Positions 34,433 to 44,785 of a DNA stretch of 64,000 nt are shown piece after piece (position 1 is the stretch's first letter; every line of letters begins with the position of its first letter). Position numbers and translations under genes: made by a program. The stretch comes from Russula earlei (lineage: Eukaryota > Basidiomycota > Agaricomycetes > Russulales > Russulaceae). The notes below the pieces were generated by a model, which was given only the letters and a program-made list of their open reading frames with translations, was not told the origin of the DNA and did no database searches. The stretch spans positions 248,001-312,000 of the forward strand of contig JAGFNK010000005.1 of the NCBI GenBank assembly GCA_025769875.1, in the 5' to 3' direction.

Positions 34433-35880
34433 ATCTGCTGATTGTGCTTGCAATTGAGCCAGTGTGATTTGAGGACATGATGATATCTAAAAAGATTAAG
34501 CCATCTTATCTTTAGATCAGGTGGATCACATTTGCTTTGATCAACATATTGGTGTCCACTTCCTCCAAGATATGGCAATTTTTCCAGTAAACCATGGACC
34601 ACATATGCACCACAGGCATCCATTCAGACCCAAGGTAGTTCACAAAAGTTTCTGGAACCTGAGGATCAGTGGAGATCTCCTCCCAGATTTGTAGAAAGTT
34701 GACCTGATCATCTGTATGTACCCATCTCTTGATCTTATCCCACAGATCAGGAAATTCATTAGTATTGAAGTGTGATTGCATTGTGTGCAACACATGCCAC
34801 TTGCAAAGCCATATCCAACTTCCTGGATAGGCAATCCCTGACCCAATGGACAAAAAAGGATATTGTGTCCTTTGTTACATTGGATGCCTGCATCCAGGCA
34901 ACAGGCACACCTATCCAGAAAAGGTAAGCATGCTAAATTGACATTTAGTAAAGATTATGCACCATATCCCCAGTGATCCTGCGCAATCATGGTAAATAAT
35001 AAGTCCAGGTATTGCATAATATTATGAGTTGCATCAATACTGATAAAGCCATTTCTGAGGTGGCAGAATGCCTCCATTTGGAAAGGGGCCTGGATACATA
35101 ACACATATGCATCCTCCTGCAGATTTGGTTGAGATGGGGCACTGTGCAGCCTGTCTTTGTAAAAAAACATTCATATTTTCATCTGTAAATCTGTCCAACC
35201 AGAGCCTGGTGGAGATAGCATCCTCTGGATGCAGCCTGATAAGGTCATCTTCCATTTCCCATGCCATGTGGCTTATATTCTGGAGTAAGATGAATTGGTC
35301 TCAGCTGCCATTGGGTGAGGAATCCTGAATATTGTGTACCTTGCAATTCATTAGGTTAGTGATGGAAAATAAATACAATGCAGGCACTTACTATTTCCCA
35401 TGGATCAACCTTCCTTGACAACAGGAGTCTAATTTTATCATGCACTACACATGACATTCATGTGTAAGCAATATTAGCAATTCCAATTTCATGGTCATGC
35501 TCATTTGCATATTGTCTGAGAATGGTAGGTGTGTCTTAGTAAGATTTGATGACTATTCGGCAATGGCAACCTGTCTTCTTGATCTCAGATCTCCATGAGC
35601 AATCAGTGCTTCTTTACATAACATGAAGCTCCCCTGGATAGTTGGCAGGAACATATGAAAATCTTCTTTGTCCATCCCTTCCCATGCTCCATGCCAGAAG
35701 GCATTAGCTCAATTGAGTTAGTGAGTTCTTCTCGCTGGTGCCATGCTTCAAAATTGGCTGCTGTCAGCCATTCCATGGGGTATCTGCTATGCTCCCAGTC
35801 ATGATTGAGACCTCCCCTCTTTCCAGGAATTAGGCAGTGATCTCAAAACATTGTGTGGCAAAAGGGGTGCTCAGGCTAGC

Positions 35881-36247
35881 ATCAGCAGATGGTGCAGATG
35901 GTGTGCCAGTTAATCAGAAATGCAATAACATTTTTGTTTTGTTTTGGTAGGGGAAAAAGGTAAGTAGTTATCTTATTATTTACTTGCTTATATAAGTAAG
36001 TTAAGGCATGATTGAAGCCCCAATTCTCTTGCCAACACAATTGCCCTTTATAGTAATTCAACCCATTGCAAAAAGTCAAAGACTCACACATGCTCATGTC
36101 CCTTGATAATTCTAAACAACATCACACAGGTCCTCAAGACACCCACACATGTCAGGACACTGTGGCATGTCTGGGGACACACAAGTGAGAACAAGTAATG
36201 CTGATCCAACCCAGGAGAGGAGAGAGCAAGTCCTAGTGATACGCTGA

Positions 36248-36283
<36 letters not shown>

Positions 36284-37826
36284 TGGGTGAGGGAAGAATA
36301 GCGAGGAGATGTTTGAGACAATGTCAAATGAAGGTGTTTCGTCCCACAGGCCTGCTCAGATGGATGAAAGAGGACAGGAATGTATATTTCATACATGGGC
36401 CTGAACAAAAAGAGCAAGGCAATGGAAGGGAGAGGAGACAAAGGAAACAAACAAGAAATGTAGCAATTGAATCAGAGCAAAACAGAAATATGAATATCAT
36501 ACCTAAGAGTCCAAACAAACCCAAAGAGCCTCACTACATGTTGCTGTGACACAGGAGTGATGTGGTGAGGGAGGCAACATGAGGTGTTAAGAACTTGCCC
36601 TCAGGTCTGATGATGGTGACAACAGTGAACAATGGACAAGTGCAAATCAAGGTGGGAAGGCACAATGAAAGTGAAAGGGAAGTAAAGGTGGGAATGGATC
36701 ACACATAAGGTAGGCATCATTCATTGCCAGCACCCTTACATAAGCCGCTTACTAAGCACCAAGACCAGCCAAATGTTTGAATGGAAAAAAAAAGAAAAAA
36801 TAATTGGCAAAGGTTTGTGGCAGGCTTTGCCTTGCCCCTCACACACCTGCCTGGTGTGCATCACAGCCAGGATCGACCAGGTCAGGGCTGAAGCTGCTCT
36901 CTTCACTGTCCTTGCTGGCTTTGCCGTTCCATCTGAGCTCATGTCGATCCCTTCATGACCTGGTGGGTCTTCAAAACTGATGCCCGCTGCATCCCTTGAC
37001 TTCCTCAGCTCACCTTCGACATGAAGTGACTTCGCCTTCGCCTCCCTCCTTCCTTGCCAGCCTTCCTCACCCTTTGCACATCTATCTCCTCACTCTCTAT
37101 CATCCCTTGCACGTAGCCTTCATGCTGGGAATTTCTCTTGCTCCTCCTCTTTCCTCTCTCTCCTCTCGGCTCCTCTTGGTCTCAGTGGCATCACAAACTC
37201 ACACGCGTGTCTCTGGACTCGTCACACCCTTGGTTCTCTCTGAACATCTCGCCACCGTCTCCTGTAACCATTCAACCAGTCTCACCCATTAGCCCCACTC
37301 CATCTCCACTGCCATGACAACATGTTCAGTTTTTGCCAGCGCGCAAGCCATTTTCTCCAAGATCTGGGGGAGGATCAGATGATTCAACTTTTGCAATCTT
37401 GGTTCGCGAGTGGTGCTTCACTCAAGGCTTGGATACCTTTGGTGCTGGCGCAACTATGGGGTCCAGAGTGCGGCACCATGGGTCGGCAGTCTGTTATGAT
37501 GCGTGAAAGTGTCGCACAATAGGTGCATTTATGTTTTACTGCTTTCTTCCTTTGGGCCTGATGGAATATTGTTCATAGGTGTTACATCCATCCATTTGGC
37601 GATGAGTCAAAAAGAGATGCGAGTAACAGCTATTTATCAGATACAGTGTGTTGTTGTATCCCCACTTGTCTGCACATGTACGCCGCTCCTGCCTCGACTT
37701 CTTTTTGCCTTGCCCCTCTTGCTTCCTCTTCCCCTCCTCTCTTGTCTATATGTTCCCCTCAGGCAAACACAACTTTCCCTCGCAGCACAGACACACTAAC
37801 GTGTTGACACATAGTGGGATGGTGGA
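35881..37826. other. Transposon-island spacer, no gene supported
   Basis: Short open frames on both strands show no conserved pattern. The region includes the TG microsatellite at 36249-36282 and presumably an end of the MULE and of the DDE transposon, which I could not define. Confidence 0.5.
36249..36282. repeat. (TG)17 microsatellite
   Basis: Seventeen perfect TG dinucleotides in a row. Confidence 0.95.
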
Positions 37827-40800
37827 TCAGGATTGGCACTGCTGTCCACTTGCAGCCATTACAGGTGGGAGGGTCCAATGACCATGATATTTATGGTTAG
37901 CCCAAGCTGCTTCAGCGCCAGACAAGCCCTGGTCATAAGCAGAAATGAAACGCGCAGAAAGGTTTGCATATCTGTAGTGTGTAGACATGCATTAGCAAAA
38001 AAACCAGATAGCAAATGCTAGGTGTCAAGACTCACTGTTGAACTATCCAGTTCAAGAGCGAGGGATAAGCTCGAAGACGAGTCGATAGACGTCCAAGACT
38101 GCGTGGGCAAGAAGTAGAGTCCAGAGTAGTAACAGATACCAGAGAGGTATTGTTACTGTGAGAGTCGAGCAATCACGCAGGGAAGAGGCCAGGATAGTCA
38201 CAAGGGGACGGTCCTTAAAGGAGTATCCCAGGGTTGGAGAGTGCCGTAAACAAATGGACAGTCTGAGGACTGTCCGCTACTTTATTGAGCGCTTATATAC
38301 TACAAGAGAACTGCTAAATAGGGAACAAGTCATAACCTTGTTATCAAGCACAATAGAGTGATGAGTAAGAAGTCGGAGGACGCTTACTGAGCATGCTCAG
38401 TCATGCTCAGTAAGCTGCTGAGTAAGAAGGCTCCTCTTGATGAGTAAGAGCTTCCCTTGTCCACGTGTTCACTGCTTTAGTGCACGTGCAAGCACCTGAT
38501 TCATTTTCTGTTAGTTAGTTTAGGGCCGGTCATTTGAGGACTTGTAGTTTGGTTAGGGGATAGTGTTATCTTATAAGGCCCTTATATAGTTCTATTAGGG
38601 TCCCTAGAGTCGACCCTAATACTTCTATTAAGGTCCTTAGTATTGCTTTATAGTCCGTTCTATAGTTATTAGAGTTGGTCTAATAACACGTTGTAGGGTC
38701 TTTGATACTATGTTAGTGCCTATTGTAGAACTTCTAGGGTCGTTCCAAAGGGTCTTTAGGAAGGCCCTAATACTGTCTTTTGTTGTTAAAAGGGTTGCCT
38801 TTAAGTGGGGCTTGTTGTATGTCGATTGTGCCGAGAATCGCTCGCGCAACAATGCACGCGTGATATTGTGGACACCTCTACTCACCCCTTTTGCTCATGT
38901 GAACAGGGTGACACCATGGAGGCTGGGTTTCCTCCTATAAGGAAGGGTCCTTCAAGGACCCTCTCCGGAGAATGGTTCATGACACTAGGAAGGAACAAAC
39001 CGCCTCATTTGAAGAAGAGGAACGTCATCCAGACATGCAAGCATGTTTTTTTCCATCTTGACAACATTTGATGTGCGCATGGATGCTTGATACTGGAATT
39101 TTGCAACTCCCCAGTACTGTTCAATAAAATTAAGCTCACAGTGATATTTTGGGTAGAAATCACATATGTGTCTGCAGGATGTCACGAACTCCTCAAGTTG
39201 AGACTTCTGTGAGATAAAATCTGGCTGCGTGAACAGCAGCCTTCGACAACAACAATCTGTGTGGCCAGGTTCACATTTGAACCCTTCACATTGGGCCAAC
39301 AGCCCACCATTGGGCAAAAGTCCACACTCTCAGATGATCTGCTCCATCCCTTTGAACCACCCAGGCATCGTTGGATGATTAAGATCCCAGTACAGTTCTT
39401 GAGTTCGGCCATCTGCCAATGTCACATTTCGCATCCATATGCCACCCTTTTGGTACATCCAGCCTTGACTTGGGTTCTTTGGCATTTTCCGTGCAGAAAG
39501 GGCATCGTCAGCACGCTTCTGATGGCTTGGTGCATTATCAAAGCAGAATAAGCCTGTTGCAAATCCATTTGTTTGATCCTCAAAGATGTCAATTGCCTTA
39601 TCAACTTGCTGGATAAGATTGTCAGCTGTAAAGTATCCATCTCAATTCTTCCTGGCCTTGAAGATGATATGGGCCTCTCTACATGCCCAAGAACATTAGT
39701 ACAACTTTCTCTTGGCAAAAACCAAAGAAACTCACTTGTCACCATGTATTAACCGCCCCCATTCAGTTGTCAAAAAATCTGAAACCATCAGTGATGTGCC
39801 TTCCCCCTTCCATTGTGGTGTTGCCTCATCATTCTTGTGTGACCAGCAGTTCTTTCGCCTATTGTTTTCATAGAATGTTGACTCGTCATGGGTGACCAAG
39901 ATTAGTTTGAATGCTTGACCAGGAGGTACTGTGAATGCTGAAAGTGTTTTATCAGTATTACCATCTTTATCATATGTGATCATTCATTTTTCGTAGCCCT
40001 TCCACTGTGCAATGAATGTTTTGCGATACTCAACAACATCATCTCGTTCATGGCCATCAACATACATTCCATTCCTCTTTTTGCCATACCGCTACCCCAT
40101 GTTGTGCAACCAGCATTGTGCAGTCCGTATCAATATGTTCCTCTTTTTGACACTTGATGTTTCAAGTTTTGCTTGCATCTCAGGCTGCGAAACAAAGTCA
40201 ACAATATCTTGTGCCCAAATATATCCATCCTTAGCAATCACTTGCAGATGGAGCTGGATTGCCTGCAAAAAATCTTCATCTTCAAGAATTGATGACCAAG
40301 ATTGGCCATATCGATGGAACGGAAGCTTTCCCTGGCTGAGAAACTGATGGATCCAGGTCTGTAGATTTCTACCATGGTGAACTCCCTGTCCTTGAGCCTT
40401 TGAAACAATCAGCGATGCTTCATGCCATGTATATGAGAGTTCTGGATCCAAGTAAAGATTGAGTGCTCCAACCATTCCTGTGATGCATGCTCGAAAAACA
40501 ACATCAATCTTCTTGTCTTTACCTTTGACACTGAGTATGGTGTGGGCTCGACGAAGTGCAGGGAAATCTTTGTAATGTAGCCTATCAAGCACAGTGTCTG
40601 ATGCCATCGCAGGAGTATCATCCTGTGGTTTCTGGCCATCTTGAAGCCTTTGCAAGAGTTCAATAAAGGTCTGGCAAGGGTCAAATGGTAGAACAGCATC
40701 AGGACTTGGTGCAGAATCCTCCAGTTCACTAATATCTGTGCTCTTCTGGGGCTGGTGGTCCTACAACGCTGTTAGCACAACCAGTTTGACACAGACTTGC

Positions 40801-41394
40801 TGGACTGACGGTTTTGCTAGCAATTTGTATTAAACCTTGCACTGTTTCCACAACATCAACTTCAAAGATTTCATCACTCGAGAGAAGCTTGTGGCTGGGT
40901 TGTACAGGTTTCTCTTGTGGGTCTTCTTCCCCCTTTTGTAATGGAAACCATTTCGCAATTGAGGGATAACCCTTCATCTCATATTCCCTGGCATTCTGGA
41001 CACACTGCCTTTTTGTTCTGGCTGAGTTACCTGCATATCTTTTTGGTCTCTTATTTCCTTTCTCTCTCTCCTTCTCTGCGGCTGTTGCAGTGGCCTGCGC
41101 TTGCTGCAGGGCTGCCATGAAGGCTTCTAATTCAGAGAGTTCCTGGATCTCAGTATCATCTTCCTCATTCAAGCCATCATCACCATCACCATCATCCAGA
41201 TCTGGAAATACTTCAATATCAAGTTGGGTTATAATGTCAATGAGCTCAAGATCTGATTCAGTAACTGGGACCTGTGCATGACACATGAGAGTTGGAGGTT
41301 CTTTGTCATCATCAGCTTCTTCAACAGTGGCCTTCCTGGATACCTTGGAAAGGTTCTGAATGCAAGACCTAGTGGCTTTAGACTTCCGTGCCAT
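37827..41394 (-). mobile_element. DDE transposase gene of a basidiomycete DNA transposon, interrupted by an LTR
   Basis: Read on the minus strand from 41394, an acidic N-terminal region and a Lys/Arg block lead to the DDE core. Catalytic residues seen: first Asp in VTHDESTFYEN (about 39.87 kb), second Asp in FDNAPSHQKRADD (about 39.53 kb), Glu in KYHCELNFIEQYWG (about 39.12 kb). After a last intron (37972-39000) the end is YANLSARFISAYDQGLSGAE and HGHWTLPPV, stop at 37827. This is the family annotated in mushrooms as DDE superfamily endonuclease. The last intron carries a 962-bp LTR. Some frame changes upstream are probably introns (for example near 40770), so activity cannot be judged. Confidence 0.75.
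38023..38984. repeat. LTR inserted in the transposase intron, target-site duplication CTAGG
   Basis: 962 bp starting TGTCAAGACTCAC and ending TTCATGACA (inverted TGTCA/TGACA), flanked by CTAGG at 38018-38022 and 38985-38989. A TATA-like CGCTTATATACT lies inside. No gag or pol is present, so it behaves as a solo LTR of an LTR retrotransposon. Confidence 0.85.
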
Positions 41395-41808
41395 AGTATA
41401 GAGTGTGGGGAGGGCTTCAATCCTCTACTTTTCGTCGTCTCTTGGTTGGAAAGGTCACGTGTTTGGTCACATGATGTGGCCAAATTGTGTTGACACAATT
41501 TTATGACCTTGTCCCAAATGCATCGAAATTGATAAATAATGTGTTTAGAAACAAGTTTCCAACTTCAAAATTATCACTCTTATTATTCCTTCAAATGGAT
41601 AGTATTGCAAAAAGTGTGCTCAGAGACCTTTTCATAGGCATCCTATCTATAGTCTTCAGGACTTAGAATAGCAAAAGGTATAATGTGGCAAGTGTCGAAG
41701 CTGTTGCAAAAGTGGGGATGTTTTGCTTACATAACCATGTGCTGGCAATGAATGACGCCTACCTTATGCATGTGATTCCATGGCTGTATTGCATCAGCAA
41801 ATGTGCCC
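41395..41808. other. Spacer upstream of the DDE transposase
   Basis: 414 bp, AT-rich, no coding signal. It should contain the transposase promoter and possibly the transposon's terminal repeat, which I could not identify. Confidence 0.45.
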
Positions 41809-42637
41809 ACATGATGGGCAGGAAGGGATAAAGTTGAGTCTGCTTATAGCTATAGTCAACTCAGTGGACAATAAAAGTAAAATATTCCAAGTGCTGAGTA
41901 GGCTCTGTTGTGGCCACAAATTATATTACATAAGTAATGGCTTTAGTAGAGCATGAAAAATATGACAAAAAAGGTTAAATATGGACAGTCTACTCATTCC
42001 AGCACAACTTTTAGCCAGGCTAGGTTAAAAGTTGTGCCAGAATGAGTAGACTGACCTTATTTAACCTTTTTTGTCACATTTTTCATGCTCTACTCTACTA
42101 ACACGACGGGCAGGAAGGGATAAGTCGACTCTGCTTATAGTCAACTCAGTGGACAATAAAAGTAAAATATTTCAAGTGCTGAGTAGGGTCTGTTGCGGCC
42201 ACAAATTATATTACATAAGTAATGACCTTAGTTGAGCACGAAAAATGTGACAAAAAAGGTTAAATATGGAGAGTCTACTCATTCCGGCAAAACTTTTAGC
42301 CAGGCTAGGGTAAATGTTGTGCCAGAATGAGTAGACTCTCCATATTTAACCTTTTTTGTCACATTTTTCGTGCTCAACTAAGGTCATTACTTATGTAATA
42401 TAATTTGTGGCCGCAACAGACCCTACTCAGCACTTGAAATATTTTACTTTTATTATCCACTGAGTTGACTATAAGCAGAGTCAACTTATCCCTTCCTGCC
42501 TGTCATGTAAAGTCATTACTTATGTAATATAATTTGTGGTCACAACAGAGCCTACTCAGCACTTGGAATATTTTACTTTTATTGTCCACTGAGTTGACTA
42601 TAAGCAGACTTGACTTATCCCTTCCTGCCCATCATGT
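41809..42637. mobile_element. Outer foldback MITE
   Basis: The ends are inverted copies: ACATGATGGGCAGGAAGG at the left and its complement ending CCCATCATGT at the right. The whole element is a long palindrome-like structure with no coding capacity. A second copy of the same family (42102-42507) lies in its right arm. Confidence 0.8.
42102..42507. mobile_element. Inner foldback MITE nested in a relative, TAA duplication
   Basis: 406 bp with arms of about 190 bp that are near-perfect inverted repeats around a short centre at about 42300. It is flanked by TAA (42099-42101 and 42508-42510). TAA/TWA duplications are typical of PIF/Harbinger-type MITEs; a TA duplication (Tc1/mariner type) cannot be excluded. 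Confidence 0.8.
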
Positions 42638-43181
42638 AAGCCAGGCTTGCCCTGCTTACAAGGATCTCCTGATCTTGGGTTCCTGCTATCTCAATGAGGT
42701 CATTGAGTCCTATGGCTTTCTTTCTTCACCTTGCCTTTCTAGGCAGTGATTGCAGGGAAGTTAAAGTGGCACCAGCTCATACTCTAACATTGTGTGTGAC
42801 ATCTCTAGAGAAATCATCAAATGAGGGCCTTTTGACTCAAAAAAAACATGGGTAGACTCCCATTAATCAGCACTTTCACCCCCAGGTTGAAAGTGTTGTA
42901 AATTGTGCTTACAAAGTGCATCTCCACATGTGTGTGACAGTAGCATATGATTCCATGATGATGCCATGCTCCACCATCATGGATTACAGTGCTTACAAAG
43001 CTGGTACTGTACATGTACTTAAAAGTACGGCCCAGGATGGCCTAACAGAATTAGAGACAATCATTGCTACCCCACTCCTATCCATCACATGCCCTAAGTA
43101 CCTGAATAGTTCAACAGAAAGAAACTTCAATCCTTATTGTTTGTATGCCTACATGTCCTGTCCGACTTCTGAGTAGCTTAC
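42638..43181. other. Spacer, no gene supported
   Basis: 544 bp with no conserved coding pattern. It is downstream of the secreted-protein gene. Confidence 0.45.
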
Positions 43182-43939
43182 TTAAGTTGTCCAGTATCTG
43201 GGCTGAAGCAGCTCTCCTGGTTCGGGAAATGTCGGCTTTGTCGGCAGCTGTTCCTGATGTCCCAATCCCTGGTGGGACGGCCCGGGAACGGAACCGGGTG
43301 GCGGCGTGGGACTGGAGCCCCAAGGCTCACGGTTGACCCTCCAATCGAGCCGCGTTCCTTCAACGGAACCGGGTGGCGGCGTGGGACTGGAGCCCCAAGG
43401 CTCACGGTCGACCCTCCAAGCGAGCCGCGTTCCTCCATCATCAGGAAATTCCGTTTTGAGCGGCTGCGCCTTTCTCGCCGTCTGGGAGATGTCTAACACA
43501 TGTTCTTCAGGGTGCGTCTTTGCCTTCGACGGGTCAGTCAGGTCTTCCATTAGTTTTTTTTTTTTTTTTTTCCCTACTGGTCCGGTACGTGTCGGAACGG
43601 AAACGGGTGGCGGCGTAGGACTGGAGCCCCAAGGCTCACGGTTGACCCTCCAATTGAGCCGCGTTCCTCCATCATCAGGAAATTCCGTTTTGAGCGGCTG
43701 CGTATTCTGGAAGTCTAACACACGTTGGTACTTCTCTGCCTTCGACGGGTCAGTCAACTTTCTCAGCTGTTCTTTTTTTTTTTTCCCGGGTACAGTAGCC
43801 CTGCAATGCAAAAGTCAACTTGATTGAAGCAACGGAGATTGAAGAGGTGGGCGCACCTAGGAAAATGTGAAGGAATCGCGAATGACGGAGCGATGCCTAC
43901 AGCGAGGCAGATAATGGTAAAAACCAAGGAGATGCGCAT
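43182..43939 (-). CDS. Secreted repeat protein, unknown function
   Basis: Exons 43857-43939 and 43182-43800 on the minus strand (56-nt intron, GT-AG, phases match) give 233 residues. The first 21 residues are a signal peptide ending in PSFA, and the next residues are IPSHFPR. The mature part has no cysteine. A unit of about 65 residues occurs twice: a poly-lysine run, LTDPSKA, then QPLKTEFPDDGGTRL, WRV, REPWGSSPTPPP. A third partial copy carries only GTRLDWRVNREPWGSSP. The DNA copies are nearly identical, so the repeats are recent or homogenised. No known family; it could be a cell-wall protein, an effector, or a processed precursor. It is the only apparent host-type gene inside the transposon island. 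Confidence 0.65.
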
Positions 43940-44532
43940 TGGTTTTGTGGGTGGGATGGTCGGTTTAAAGTGAGAAAGTCGTCGAGGTATCGGCGAAAGA
44001 AAATGTAGAATGTCTATGTGTTGGTAACCAGTACCGTGTATGAAACGAATAGGAGCACAGCTGGAGAGAATTGGAACCACGAGCGTTGGTTTTATAGATT
44101 TTGACCTTTGGCGAGTCCCCTTCACGCTATGCAGATATTGTCATCAGCTAAATGAGATGTCGAATCCCATCGTGATGCCTGATCCTGATCCTGATCTGTA
44201 CATTGATGATTCCAGGCTTGCTTGGCCTGATTGAAGCTGCCAGGGCATGCGAATCATATGATGGAGGTCGAGATCCGCAGTGGGCGGGGCATACCCGTTC
44301 GCGGCGATGTTGCCAAAGCCGTGCCACAGCAAATCGTTAAATTATGGCGTCAATCTGCGATCCACTCCCAATGCGGAGTGGCGAGGCAGTGGCCCGCAGA
44401 TGATCGAAACCGCCCCATCGATCAAGTGCTTGTGTTGCAGAACTGTACGACTGAGTGCCGCCCACAACATTGCGATACTCAACATAATGATGAAAGAAGG
44501 GACGCGAGCACGTCCCCAGCTCAGAAAAGCAG
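43940..44532. other. Upstream region of the secreted-protein gene
   Basis: 593 bp up to the Copia LTR. Two overlapping plus-strand open frames have no recognisable pattern. The Copia insertion at 44533 lies 594 bp upstream of the secreted-protein start. Confidence 0.45.
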
Positions 44533-44778
44533 TGTTGGAGCTATGGAATAAGGGCTCAGTCTTGTGTGTAAAAGACTGTATTCAGGTTAGTATGCTAACC
44601 TATGGAATAAGGGCTATGTACAGTATTAGCTATAAAGGAATGTAAAGGAAGGTGTAGTACTGACCTCAGTCTTGTGTGTAAAAGACTGAGGAAAACGAAC
44701 GATAACTAAATTCGAATTATTTACACGTACGGTCCGGATTGTCCGTTCGCGCGGCACTTAGCGGCTGCACGTCCAACA
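44533..44778 (-). repeat. 3' LTR of the recent Copia element
   Basis: 246 bp, same sequence as 48647-48892. Contains two copies of the short motif CAGTCTTGTGTGTAAAAGAC. Confidence 0.93.
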
Positions 44779-44785
44779 CGCCCCC

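Larger units (their letters stand above)
33139..35880 (-). mobile_element. Decayed MULE-type DNA transposon (transposase with SWIM finger)
   Basis: Minus-strand fragments in order match a basidiomycete MULE transposase: an N-terminal part (EWLTAANFEAWHQREELTN, GCHCRIVIKSY), the catalytic core (NGFISIDATHNIMQYLDLLF and GVPVAWMQASNVTKDTISFF), a region VPYYQHRHEQQNIRLNGQ, and a SWIM-like zinc motif (LTCDCTDYPKIRFCKYIAAI). The SWIM histidine appears replaced by Tyr. In-frame stops (for example after RIVIKSY) and frame breaks show it is dead. A solo LTR splits it at 33900-34432. Terminal repeats were not located. Confidence 0.75.

Noticed and set aside
43256..43690. Regularly spaced repeats that could suggest a CRISPR-like or satellite array
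   Set aside because: Repeats are unequal, in frame and coding for the secreted protein's units; the organism is a eukaryote.
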